Source: Piper betle (taxonomy: Eukaryota; Streptophyta; Magnoliopsida; Piperales; Piperaceae). Taken from it: 64,000 nt of DNA. The DNA lies in contig JAURVB010013950.1 in the NCBI GenBank assembly GCA_033002965.1, positions 124,001-188,000 on the forward strand, in the 5' to 3' direction. A model generated the notes under the pieces. The model did not search any database, had not been told where the DNA came from, and saw only the letters and a program-made list of their open reading frames with translations. A program made the translations under genes and the position numbers. Shown here piece after piece: positions 1 through 11,639 of this stretch (position 1 is the first letter of the stretch; each line of letters opens with the position of its first letter).

Positions 1-79
1 CCAAAGTTGGTATTTGGTTTTTTTCCCATGAAAGTTTTAGTTGTTTTAACTGTTAATAAATATTTAATGATTTTTTAGG

Positions 80-427
80 TGCTGTTGCGGTAGGCTTGCC
101 CCCTGATAGGTGGTCATGGCCTTCCCGTACTTGGCAGGAGGAAAAGACGGGTGTGTGCTCTTTCATCCTTCAGATCTCATGAAATGCGTAATGTGAGGTA
201 AGGGGGCTCAAAAGTAGTAAGCTTTGGGTTCTCCCTTACCATATTTTTAGTTTGATTTCTTTACCAAAAAAGTTTAGGGTTAGACCTTGTTAAATCTGCA
301 TAAGTGCATTTCTTAAATTTGCTGACAAAATGTGTTTCTGTGATGACAGATATGACACTCTTTTGGACTAAAATATTCGGTGAGGATATGAAAACACAGC
401 CAACATTCGCTAAGGGCATTGAAGCGG
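80..427 (+). other. possible exon fragments of a gene cut by the left window edge
   Basis: Two short exon-like pieces are seen. After a polypyrimidine tract and AG at 78-79, one frame stays open to a TGA at 180-182 and reads ...GLPPDRWSWPSRTWQEEK..., which looks protein-like but which I do not recognise. A second piece after AG at about 342 reads MTLFWTKIFGEDMKTQPTF and runs to a GTGAGT donor near 428. The two frames do not join cleanly. This could be the 3' end of a gene lying to the left, or chance. From 430 to 1213 I see only AT-rich sequence without a convincing gene. Confidence 0.2.
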
Positions 428-1213
428 TGAGTGTTATATAATTGGTCATCTCTTGATTATTTTTTTTAGGCAGGGAATTATAAGATGTCATAACTCGATA
501 GGTTATTTTTAGGCAAAGGAGAAGCGTAGTTGATGCAATCTGCAATTTAGATTAAGGAATAGATCTAAACTTCGACAGCTAAGAATTCCAATAGGTTTCT
601 CTCACAACGTCAATGACGAAGTAAATATAGAAGAATAGAAAACTGAAAGTTAAAACTATAGAATCAGGAAAATAATTTTATTTGCTAAAAAACATCGATG
701 ATTAAATATTGTCAACAATGCTAAATATTTATTAGTAAACTTCACATTTTAACTATGAAAGCAAATAATTAATCAAGTGCTATAAGAACTATGTCTAATT
801 TATAACTTCTACTCAAATAACAAAGATAAATATAAGACTCCAACTAACATTCAGCTTCAACTACTAATGTATATAACAGGAAAAAACTAAATTAGGAAAG
901 TGATTAGTTTTCTTCCTCCTTTCTTTCATTGGTTTCGTCGTGAGGAGTGATAAGGTTGGCTTCATCAATAGCAATTGGGCAGACGTCGTTAGTAGTTTAG
1001 TTCTAAGTCCATAGAATAATCTTAATACACCAATAGTTCAAGCTAGCTGAAGATTGAAATAGGCCATTGCAAGCACCTTTTATAGCATCAAAATAAAAGT
1101 TGGTGAGAAATAAACTTTTACACCGGTGGAGCCATACTTCATACTCAAATGAGTCGAGTAATACTTGAACAGAAACTATACATAAAAAACTGTACAAAAA
1201 AGGTTATGTTATG

Positions 1214-4190
1214 TTAGCCCACTGTGAAAGGTGGTTTTGGAGTTCCCATGGTGGAAATAGCATTTTTACCAGTATAATTCTCATCTCTGCAACGCAGTCC
1301 GCTACTAGGAGCCATAGCTCCAACCACAGCCGATGTAGGTCCACCGCAATGGACACAAACGAACTTGACTGGTACAGCTTCACAATCACTGATCCCGGCA
1401 CATCTTGTGTGATGCCATACTCCACATTTGTCACAGGCCATCATTCTCTCACCATCATCATCCTTGGCTCCACAAATGCAATCCACAGTCCAGTTCTCAG
1501 TCCCCCTCTCCATGCGGAAACGGTAAAGCCCATGGTTATAATGGCATCTCCCACGGACCCGCACTAAACCACCAACGCCAACCAAAAAGGTTGCGCTTGC
1601 GGAATCCAGAATGTGGTTATAATCAATGAGCTCTTCTACATGTAACCTCTTGAACATCACATACACATCTTGAAAAGCTCTAGAGGCCTCACGCTTAAGA
1701 TCCCCAACAGTAGCACTTTCTGGCAACACTACCAGCTCAGGAGGCGGTGCAACGTAATCCTTGGGTTGGTCACTCAGCTCCACTTCACAGAGAGCATGTA
1801 TCATACTAGATTTTGGACTACAACTAATCTTGGAGGCGCCATAATCTTTGACAAACTGTTTGCAGTCAAGAAGCCTCACCGCGGAATTGTAAACATCCTT
1901 GCTGATGAAGTTGGGCCGCATGTCTTGCATTGTGTGTGGATTGAGGAGTGCATCGTACAAGAACCTGAGATCCCGAAGGAGTTGACCACCAGTTGGGCGA
2001 TCTTGCTTTGTACTGGACATTGGCCGTTGAGAAGCTTCACTTTCATCACAAAGCCTGAACAGAAAAGTAATCAAGTAACTAAATTAACGTCATTATTAAT
2101 AACCAGTATGTAGTAATGAAGTTTGAAGACTCTAGGTATCTCACCTATATTCTATCACAGCAGTCTCAGGATTCCGTCTGACATCAACTACCTTTGCGTC
2201 GATGACTCTTCCACCAAGCTCCTTCAAGCAGTAGTCGAGAAGCTGGGGGGTCCAGCTCGGAAGGCTGCGCCTCTAAGTGCTTTCCATGTCACCCAGTGAG
2301 AACCATTAATTGCCTTGAGGACTTTGATCATCGCAGATTCAGCATGCTTCACATCATTGTCACTCCAAAGGCTAAAAAATATTTCATATCCACGTGATGC
2401 TTTGCTGTCCTTGCCTTGCTTATGTGAATCCTGTAATAGTTGCAGAATAAAGCAAAACAGGTCTTTCGCAGTGGCAAGGCGGTGCCCTGAAAGAGATAAG
2501 TAGCAAGTGATAACATCCCGTAGCCGAGCTGGTGAAGGCTGTCCATCATTCCCATCACTCAACAATGAGGCTATTGGGATGTCAGAAAGCTCCTTCACAG
2601 CGGTCTGGTACGCCCCAAAGGTCAGAGCAAAGCTCCCCGCTCCAAACTCGTAGCCCCAATTACCATACCATGTACACCCATTGGTAACCGCGTGCAACAA
2701 CCTGAAGTCCATGCTCAATTTCTTGGAAACATCCATGACACTTACCTTCCTGAACACCAAATTAGGCACGTGTGAGACTTAACATTGATACTAGACTTAG
2801 GGCACGATCATCCAGGTGAACACAAAAAATATGCAAGTGTGCATGGCTTTTTAATCTCACTTGAAGCGTGTCATACTCGCATTAACATGAGTTACGGTGC
2901 AAACCATTTATACTAGACAGAGGGCACGGTCATGTAAGTGAACATAGAAAATATGTAAGTGCCCATGGCATTCTAACCTCACACGAAGCGTTTTACAGAG
3001 CCTGTCCCAAAAGTCCATTATTTCTCGTCCCGAGAGAAATTTTGATCCACCTTCACGGCCATTAACCCTGAGAAGGTGACCATAGCCGTTAGTGTGAATG
3101 ACCCCATGGAGCAGGTGACTGGAATCTTCAAGTTGATGATATACTAGATCCTCAGCATCATCGCTGGTCATCTCATTGTTGCAGGTCCTACATCTGCAAA
3201 GCCGTCAACAAAATCAGTCCCCTAAAATCTCCATCTAACTTCCTTCGTAGCAACTCTCAATGTGGAGTTACAGTCATGAAAATATAAAAAGCTGCAGGCT
3301 GGTAACCATTGAAAATTGATAACAAGAAGCTGACAAGTCATCGTTGGAAAGAAAATTCACCTGGTATCGTTAGAGGACAGTGTGGCCCTGCACCTCGTAC
3401 ACGCATGCTGGTACCCGTCGATGGACTTGGTGTCCGCTCTAATGATGAAATGGTATCTCTTACCGCACACGGGATGTCCACTCCAACCTGTCAACTTAAT
3501 ACTACTTCATTAAGCCCAACATAATTCTACTTTGAACAAATCAGCTACTGGTCTAATATACTAATCAATGAATGTGGTGTGAACTCTACATCAAACTAGA
3601 TTAGTAGGCCCCACGTTGGAGATGTAGTCTTTCTTTTCAAGCTCCTACTAATAATAATTATAAAAAGCCATATAGAGAGGATGGAATATAAACAAAATTG
3701 GGTGGTAATTATTATTATGTTAATAACAATGATTACTTATATTTTTGTTTGGATCACTTTAATGTTGTATGATTGGTGGACAGGTGTCACGACAAGGAGG
3801 AGTCTGACGGTCATCTCGGGTAAAGAGTGTTGGGGGCAATGACTCACCGACGACACGGCACTGATCGCAGTAGACGGATCGGGATCTCGTGACTTCCTCT
3901 TCCACGACGTCGAGGGCCACGACAGCGCCCGGGTGGGGGTGGGAAAGCTCGCCGTCGGAGAGGCCTCCGATGCGGAACAAGATCTGCCACGTGAGCAGGT
4001 GGGGGAAGGCGGTGGGGGAGAAGAGGGAGGAGGGCGGGGGCAGGCGGGCATGCCTGGAGAGGAAGGATCTGACGTTGGTCCGGAAGGGGCCGGACAGCTC
4101 GTCACCCTCCGACGGGAAGGCCAGAAAGTCGTACAGATCGGCCGTCACCCGCCTCTTCATCCGCTTTAATGGCTTCCCGTTTACAACCAT
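1214..4190 (-). CDS. PHD-finger protein, MS1/MMD1 family (At1g33420-like), with one frameshift
   Basis: Probable nuclear chromatin reader or transcription regulator. Exons by splice site and phase are 4190-3848, 3487-3361, 3193-2978, 2749-2145 and 2054-1214. The ATG at 4190 starts MVVNGKPLKRMKRRVTADLY, the conserved N terminus of this family. Exon 2 has the VGWSGHPVC segment and exon 4 the WYGNWGYEFGAGSFALT segment. Near the C terminus is a C4HC3 PHD finger: CICG, then CDKCGVWHHTRC, then CVHC. The joined length is about 710 aa, close to the usual size (about 700). Exon 4 needs one extra base near 2245-2256: the printed frame stops at 2224-2226, while the frame shifted by one continues as LLDYCLKELGG and splices correctly to exon 5. 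This is either a true mutation or an assembly deletion in a run of six C. Relatives act in anther and meiosis control (MS1, MMD1); this subgroup's role is less clear. Exon 1 is much more GC-rich than the flanks. Confidence 0.9.
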
Positions 4191-6261
4191 GGCCAGCGCC
4201 AGATCTGGTCGGCTTCTCGGCCTTGGAAAAGATTGCAAGATCGAAAAGACTAAGGATAGACGACGCCACAGCCTTTAATGGACGCCTGGTGACACAGATC
4301 TGTAGATTGGAGGGAAAAAAGAGATCTTTCGGATTCAAAAAAAATAACGGGGTTAGATTGTCATGTAGAATACAATAGAATAATAAGAGACATAATAAAC
4401 ACGGAGATGAGACGTGTATGGAATTCGAACGAGTGGAAGAAGATCGGAGGAGATGGAGGGTGGGTTAGGGTTTTTGATGGAGAGGGCGGCGGGAAAGGAA
4501 CCCTGATTAGGGTTTGGTAGAAGGTGATTGATGAGGGTGGATCTTATTTTCTTTTTCACGCCTTTCTCGAAATTGGGACGGCGAAGGCGGCAAGGGTAAG
4601 TTGGAGAATTCGGTTAGGGATGGTTTTGACCCACTTGTCCCTTATAAAGAAAAGAGGATTTTTTAGCTTTTCTCAATCTATGGCGGGAACACGGCGGTTC
4701 ACCCACCACCTCGCGCGTGTATTACCTCCTATTTTGAATTTGATAGGGACGTCTTTGGGCCCGGGGTGCTCTGGTTCACGCCAATCCTTGTTCCCTCGAG
4801 GATATCTAATGAATCATATTTTATATACATGCATATATTATTATTAAGCACATGTGTTGGGGGTGGCCTCTGTTTATCTAAGAGTAGAAATTAAAGATCT
4901 GATTTAATTAAATGAGAATGCGGACTAGTTTTTTTAATTAATACATATGGTATTTAATGGTAAATAATAATAATAATACATAAATAAAATCTTAAAAGCA
5001 AGTAATAATTATTAATAAGCTTAAAATTAACCATAATATATTTGTAAAAATAATGAAGACAAAAAAATGTCATCAGTTTCATATAAGATGATTAATTAAA
5101 ATTAAATGTAAAAGTGAGCAAGACCGTATGTTTTATATTTGTAAAGTTAAATTAATATTTGTCATATTAAATATTAAAAATAACAAATAAATTACGCAAT
5201 AGATTTGAAATCAAACTTTTTTAGTAATGGGCTCATGTATATGTTTTTATAAAGTTTGTGGTTATTCATAAAAATTAAATTATATATTTTATGATTTTTA
5301 ATTACTCTTATTTACAGTAAATAATAATATTGTTACATATCTGAATGACATGATACATTTCAGCTATAACATTAGATAAAAGAGGTGTTAAAATTGATTT
5401 TCGGTTTTTTTATTTTCTTAGAAAAAATATTTATTGCGGCGTCTGCCCGAGCTCGAATTGTTGCTCCAGGTACCAAACAATGGCCATATCCGCCTCGGTG
5501 ATCCTGCGAACCACCGAAGGCCGATGTGGGCTCCATTTCAATAATCGTAATTTACGAAAACACCCCCCTGCACAGACAGGGTTGGACGAATTCCACTTTA
5601 CGAAACTACCCCTACGATTCGACTAATATTACGATCAAGTTGTTTCGGATCGGTGGCGGCATTCATCGGAATTCAACGGGCGAGGCGATTAGTAGAAATT
5701 AAGTGACTAAAATACCCTTAACCTTCGACGGCACGGCCTCCAAGATTTCCAACGGCGGGACGCCTGCTCTCGGGTCGTTTTGAAAGGGCAAAACTGTAAA
5801 CCCAACATCGGAAGGTACATCCTGTCGGGCATTGTCCAGATTTCGAATCGTACGTTCGTTGGATTCCGATCGGACGGCTAGAAATCGCTTGGCCACCTCA
5901 TCAGTGGGATTCTTTCGCAACAAGAATCTATTTCAAAGGCGGTAAATGGCAGCTCCGATCGGACGGTGGATACGAAGCCAGGTTTCGTGCTCGGATGCGA
6001 TCCCTTATGATGGGAACTCGAGAAGCTCGTGACTCCCAATCTTGCAGACGATAATGAAATGCAAAAATTAATGGAGCATATGTGGGGCTCGGCTCGGGTA
6101 AGGTTTACCATGGCGAGAGTGGTGAAAATTTTGCTCTCCATATATCTAGTGGTGCATTACTCATAGATATTCTCTGATTAGTGCATGTAAAGTATGGCCG
6201 GATTATATTTGTTCTTTTGCCAAAACCAGTGTCAAGCAATGGTTGGGATTTGGTGATTAAA
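4191..6261. other. upstream region of the PHD gene and intergenic DNA
   Basis: 4191-4560 is the probable 5' flank and leader of the PHD gene on the minus strand; I could not fix a TATA box. 4560-4800 is mixed composition and 4800-5440 very AT-rich. 5440-6140 is clearly richer in G+C with many short CG-containing words, like an old promoter or gene flank, but no reading frame there resembles a known protein. Confidence 0.35.
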
Positions 6262-7003
6262 AAATCCTAACTATTTCGTCTACTATAACAGTATATCAAC
6301 ATAAAAAAAACAGTATATCAATCTATCTTTCTCATCTTGTACTTTTAGTTATCATTAATTAAATAGGGTTTTAGAACCTACCAACATAAAAATGTTGTTG
6401 TGAAAATATATTTTTTAATCTGTAAATATAATTATTATACGCTATACGTGGTGTTATCACTAAATCCTAACTATTTCGTCTACTATAACCGTATATCAAC
6501 ATAAAAAACACAGCATATCAATTCATCTTTCTCATCTTATACTTTTAGTTATCATTAATTAGATAGGGTTTTAGAACCTACCAACATAAAAATGTTGCTG
6601 TGAAAATATATATTTTAATTTGTAAATATAATTATTATACGCTAATAGTGGTGTTATCACCAAATCCTAACTATTTCGTACACTATAATAACATATCAAC
6701 ATTAAAAAAATAGTATATAAATCTATCTTTCTCGTCTTGTACTTTTAGTTATCATTAATTAGATAGGGTTTTAGAACCTACCAACATAAAAATGTTGCAG
6801 TGAAAATATATATTTGAATCTGTAAATATAATTATTATAATTTATTAGTGGTGTTATCACCAAATCCTAACTATTTCGTCTACTATAACACTATATCAAC
6901 ATAAAAAAATATATTATATCAATCTATCTTTCTCGTCTTGTGCTTTTAGTTGTCATAATCAGATAGGGTTTTAGAACCTACCAGCATAAAAAATGTTGCA
7001 GTG

Positions 7004-7046
<43 letters not shown>

Positions 7047-7088
7047 ATCTGTAAATATAATTTTTATACGCCATTAGTGGTGTTATAC
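6262..7088. repeat. tandem array, four units of 200 bp
   Basis: The word AAATCCTAACTATTTCG recurs at 6262, 6462, 6662 and 6862, an exact 200 bp spacing. Each unit also holds ATAGGGTTTTAGAACCTACC and ends near GTGGTGTTATCAC. The units are highly similar along their length. The fourth is enlarged by a (TA)n run at about 7008-7042. I see no coding capacity. It looks like a young local satellite. Confidence 0.9.
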
Positions 7089-8090
7089 ACTCTAACGACT
7101 TTTTCCAGATTTTTTGTAAAAAAATTGGAATATTATAATAAGAGTTGCTTACGTACGTATAGAGGGGTAACATTTAACCACCGCCAATGTTGGTTAATAA
7201 AAGTTAAAAAGATGTTGGGTCATGTACGACATAAATTTTAATTTTATAAATAAATTCTCATTGAATAATTAGATAGACAATAATAATCAATATATTTTAT
7301 ATATAGACTTTGATCAACTTTAAAAATATCCTATTTGAATAAAAAGATGAATTATAATTATTTAATTTATTTATTATACTTTTTTCAAGACAATTAGTCA
7401 TATTTTTATTATTAGGAAGTTCAAAATTGAAATTAGCCGAATTTGAACCCATAAGCTTCTACAATGAATAATATTTTTAATATTTTTTAAAGAAATTGAG
7501 GTTAGTGAGATTTGAACCCGTGTCCCTCTGTAGAGATATTTTTATTATATTTTTTAGATTTTTTTAATAGTTTGATTAACTAATTTTTCTCAAGCTAATA
7601 TTGACTTCCACTTTTATTAATAAAAGTAAGTTTTATGCTATTTGAGCTATGAGCTTCATTGCCATGAAATTAGGTTTTTAAAATTAATCCTCCAGTTATA
7701 TCCTATTTAGATTGTCGAATTATAAATAAACAAATTTTTTTAAAAAACTTATTTTTATGTAATTTTTAGACTCTATTATTCTTAGTAACTTCATAAAGCA
7801 ATGTAATTAGTTGTTAGGTTTTCTTTATATATTGTTCATCCAAACCATGCAATCGAACCCAAGTAATTGACCTCCCAGTCGAGCCTATGCATACACAACT
7901 AGCCATCACTTGAGAAATAATCTATAATGGTTCCAAAATCAAAGGAACAAGATAAGAAGAAAAAGTGGACAAGAAGAAGCCACTCAAGATTGTAGACTAT
8001 CAAATACGGACCCAACCAAGGAGAAAGAAGGGAGGCTTTATTTTTATAATTACTTCATGACAAATCTTTGAAAGTGGGGGCTCAACGTTG
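7089..8090. other. AT-rich intergenic DNA with SINE-like B-box remnants
   Basis: No gene is seen. On the minus strand three stretches resemble the second half of tRNA-derived SINEs: GGGTTCAAATTCGGC (about 7437-7452), GGGTTCAAATCTCAC (about 7507-7521) and GGGTTCGATTGCATGG (about 7847-7862). The last follows a TGGCTAGTTGTG A-box-like word near 7900. They are too decayed to delimit. Confidence 0.3.
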
Positions 8091-9042
8091 CCGCTAAGAG
8101 AAGAAGAAAGGAAGAAGAAGGAGGAAGAAGAGAAGAGAGAAAGGGAGGAGCCCCCTCATCGGAGATCTATCTCAGGCGACCCCCAAGATCACTAGCATGG
8201 AGCTTGGAGTGCCCCTGACACAACACAACCAATTGCCACTGCCAGAGAAGCCCGCCCTCACTAGAAAAACTTCGAAAAGTTGTTGGCTAGAGTTGTGAAG
8301 CACCATTAAGAAACCCTCTTTTCGACATCCGTTCGGTCAATCCAAACCCTCACTGGCCACACCACAACCTCCACTGAGTTCTCCCTCACAACCCATTTGA
8401 GATCCACTGTCGAAAAAGACCTCCGACATCAAAAAGCTTCGAGAAGGCTCGCTGGAGCAACGTAGTAGCGTGAAAATAGCAACAAACAGTCAACTTTGGG
8501 CCCTTCAAAGCTGGCTTAGGTTGCCACTTGGCAGACCAACACTTCCACCAAACTCCTTCAACACTGCCATCAAATTCAAGTCAAGAGCCACCACAAGAAG
8601 AAGCTTGCCGCCTCCAATCAATTGTCCCTTGTCTCAGAGCACAAACCCAAATTGATTAATACCACAAAAATTGGTACTGTTGCATAGAAAAACGATGATA
8701 AAGTTACAGTCGAGACCAGTTTTGTCGGAACTCTCCAGCCTCACCAATCGCCAGACCAGTGGACACCTCTAGCCATTGGATCACCACCGCAAAGATTCAA
8801 AATCCGAGGACCACTGTTTTTGAGCAGGTTGATCTCGCCGCCATCGTTCGGAGTCTTGAAGTCGGCGTTGCAATCATCACCTGTTTGCTATTGATCATGT
8901 TCGCACTGCAGATAAGCTACCAATGAACTAACCGCCTGAGAGCTGGACCCGCGACCATGTGTGTATACCCTTCTGTGGCCCAGATTTCAGCCGATGTGTC
9001 GTACAATCACTTGCAGCCTGGCACACCTAGAAAAATCCTTTC
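8091..9042. repeat. purine-rich and moderately GC-rich repeat-like segment
   Basis: It begins with a long GAAGAAG-type purine run (8100-8155), then about 800 bp of even base composition with only short frames (8470-8655, 8957-9157) that resemble nothing I know. The texture is like the untranslated part or LTR of a plant LTR retrotransposon, but I could not find matching ends. Confidence 0.25.
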
Positions 9043-9305
9043 ACTACGCACGTCATTGGGAAGGGGCGAGGGAGCGGCGCAGAAGACGGCGGTGGGGGAG
9101 CGGCAGAAGCTAGGGGGTGAACACACGGCGGGTGGCGGCTGTGGGCGAGAACGGTGAGGCTGAGGTGCGTGAATAACGACGTGAAAGGGGGAAGAGGGAA
9201 GGGGGAAGGGGAGCCGTTGAATGAAATCCAATGGCCGAGATTGGAGTGCGCTGCCTTTGCTGCAAAAGCAGGCAGCGCACTCCGAGGTCTATATATATAT
9301 GTGGT
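9043..9305 (+). mobile_element. GC-rich short repeat ending in hairpins beside a (TA)n tract
   Basis: A G-rich body (9060-9220) is followed by the imperfect palindrome GCCGTTGAAT / ATCCAATGGC (9213-9236). Next comes a perfect 13 bp inverted repeat, GGAGTGCGCTGCC at 9243-9255 and GGCAGCGCACTCC at 9271-9283, and then a TATATATAT tract (from about 9290). The same order (G-rich body, CCGTTGGAT palindrome, GCAGC-GCACC word, TA repeat) recurs at 16.2-16.7 kb and 50.55-50.8 kb. I infer a non-autonomous element family; the left end of this copy is not clear. Confidence 0.5.
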
Positions 9306-11639
9306 TGAATTGTCTACTCAGGAAACCTTTTTTGCGCCCATTTAGTCGTTTGATAACAAGGACGACTCATATTAGATCTCAAAAAAAATCCTCCCAACCC
9401 TTTGCTTGACCACCGACGACCGAACTGGTGGCTAGATCTAACCGTAGTGGCCGGTGGCAACTCGAACATTCATCGGCATTAAAATAAAGATTATTTTTAC
9501 GGGGCCGTTTCGATAACCGACAGCGAGATGTGGCTAGGTGCGGCTGGATTTGGCCACCCTTCACTGGATCCGGTTGGAGGGAGCCCAGATTTAGTAGCAT
9601 CGGGCCGGATCTTGCGCTTCTAGCCAAAGCCGTAGATTTTATTATTATTATTATTTTTGTTGGCAGTTGCGGTGCCCCGGGCGTTCTGATTAGCCGCCCC
9701 TCTCTCCCTCCAATTTTTGTTGAAGATTTGATTCGGGTCTTTTAATTAAAATGGGCTCGAAAAGATAACCCTATACCCTATAACATATATAGTTATGTAT
9801 CATGATATTTGATATATATTGGATATTCTTAGTGGTTAGATATATCAACTTTTTAACCTCTCATTTATTTGGATTAACGTTAATAGATGGAAATAAGATG
9901 TGCATCAAGCACGTCTGCTTACATCTAATATACCAATTTTTTTGAAACATACAAATATATTTGGGTTGTTAATTATGATTTGAACATCAAATAAGATTTT
10001 GCATCACGTAAGTAATATATTTGGGTCGTTAGATTTGCTTCACGTACGTAATATATTTGGGTAAATTAAGATTGGATCAAATATAATTATCTTCTTAAAT
10101 AGATTTATCTTATTTTTGTATATAATTAACCAATCAAAATGAGACATTTGCTAATCTCTCGTTAAATAAATTGGCACTTGTTAAAAATCGTTGCCTTATT
10201 ATAGATAATAATAATAATAATATAAAAATAGAATTAATATAATTGAGATATAGATAGATAGAAGATATAGATATGGATGCACGTGAAAATTAAATGGCAC
10301 GGGGTGGTTGACACCGTTGCGTGGGTGCACAATTTTCTTTTTCATTAGCAGCAGCTGTAGCACAGGGAAACCCTTCCTTTGAGCAAGGTCATGTGTTGGA
10401 GTTCTTCCATGGGTAGGTAATTAGGCTCTAAATTCTCAATCCTCTTGATTCGATGGTAAGTTGCCATAATTAAAAAATATGTTTTCTAATTAAATGAACA
10501 CATCCATTTTTTCTTGTTAATCTTCGTGGCAAAGGCCTGGATCGGGAGGCCCAATCCAACATTTGACTAAGTTCGGCCCGGCCGACCTGGTCTGGACTCT
10601 GGGGTTATGATCGTACATGTGAATGACACCCCTCTTATAAGAAACCGTTTAACTAATTTCTGAGTGACAGCCTAGTTCCACTTTCACTCATCCCGCCCAA
10701 TAAAATTTTCTCTCCAAACCAATTTTATTTTATTTGAAACCTCAAAGTCTCAAACCAGCCCACATATATTGAAACCCAAACTAATCGTTATGCTTTTATA
10801 AATGTCGTTCCAACCTATTGATTCAAAAATGAATACTATTCTCCTTCCTTTTGAAAGGCGATGAGCGGATTTGTAATTGTGAGTTGAGGCAACCTTGACA
10901 GGCTATCCATGGACGATGATCCCGCGAGGAAAAGATCAGGTTAGGGTATGGTGTTTGTGCTCGAATTCGTTCATATGGAATACTACTCTTCTATTTATTT
11001 TTAATTAGTTCCATTATAATATCTTACTTTTGTAGATTTTGAGAAAAATTATGCTTTGGAACCGTGAAACTCTGCATGTAGATATCTCTTTCCTTTATAT
11101 TATTATTATTATTAGTATTAGTATTATTAATTTTTTCCTGTGTGTTCTTTTATTGTTATATGTTTGAACTCTTTTCACATGTTATTATGGATATATATAG
11201 TTTTTGTATCGAATCCATGCATCTACCATGTGATGATTAACCATTTTTTACGTATACTAAAATTTGTTGATCTTTATTATCTCGGGTTGTATATAATAAC
11301 TACAACCTAAAGGCCCTCATAAACAAAAAAAAGGTATTACAACTTGGTCTTTTTACTGATGCCTTTAATAAAATTCCATGTCATTGAATACAATGTTTTA
11401 ACATATGACTAGGTAGCCTTGCATTGTTAATTTTCTGTCCTTGATACACGTAATGAAACCTAATTTTCAATTTGACATAGACTGGTAACATTCTATACAA
11501 GTTTCACGCTTTACTTCCAACTTTTTCTCTTTTTTATCTAAATTAGATTTATTGACAATTAGATTGTTCGTGGTATTAACATGAATTTTAGTAGTGAGGA
11601 AGATACTGGTTCTTTCTTCTAGGTTAAGCAGCATGGAGG
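9306..11639. other. AT-rich intergenic DNA, nothing recognised
   Basis: There are short frames at 9379-9745 only. The rest (9750-11640) is AT-rich with simple TAA and TTA repeats (10200-10230, 11100-11130). No splice-bounded coding exon or RNA gene could be supported. Confidence 0.4.

Noticed and set aside
1211..2113. + strand frames of 118, 74 and 147 residues
   Set aside because: They lie opposite exon 5 of the PHD gene, whose protein is clearly the real one.
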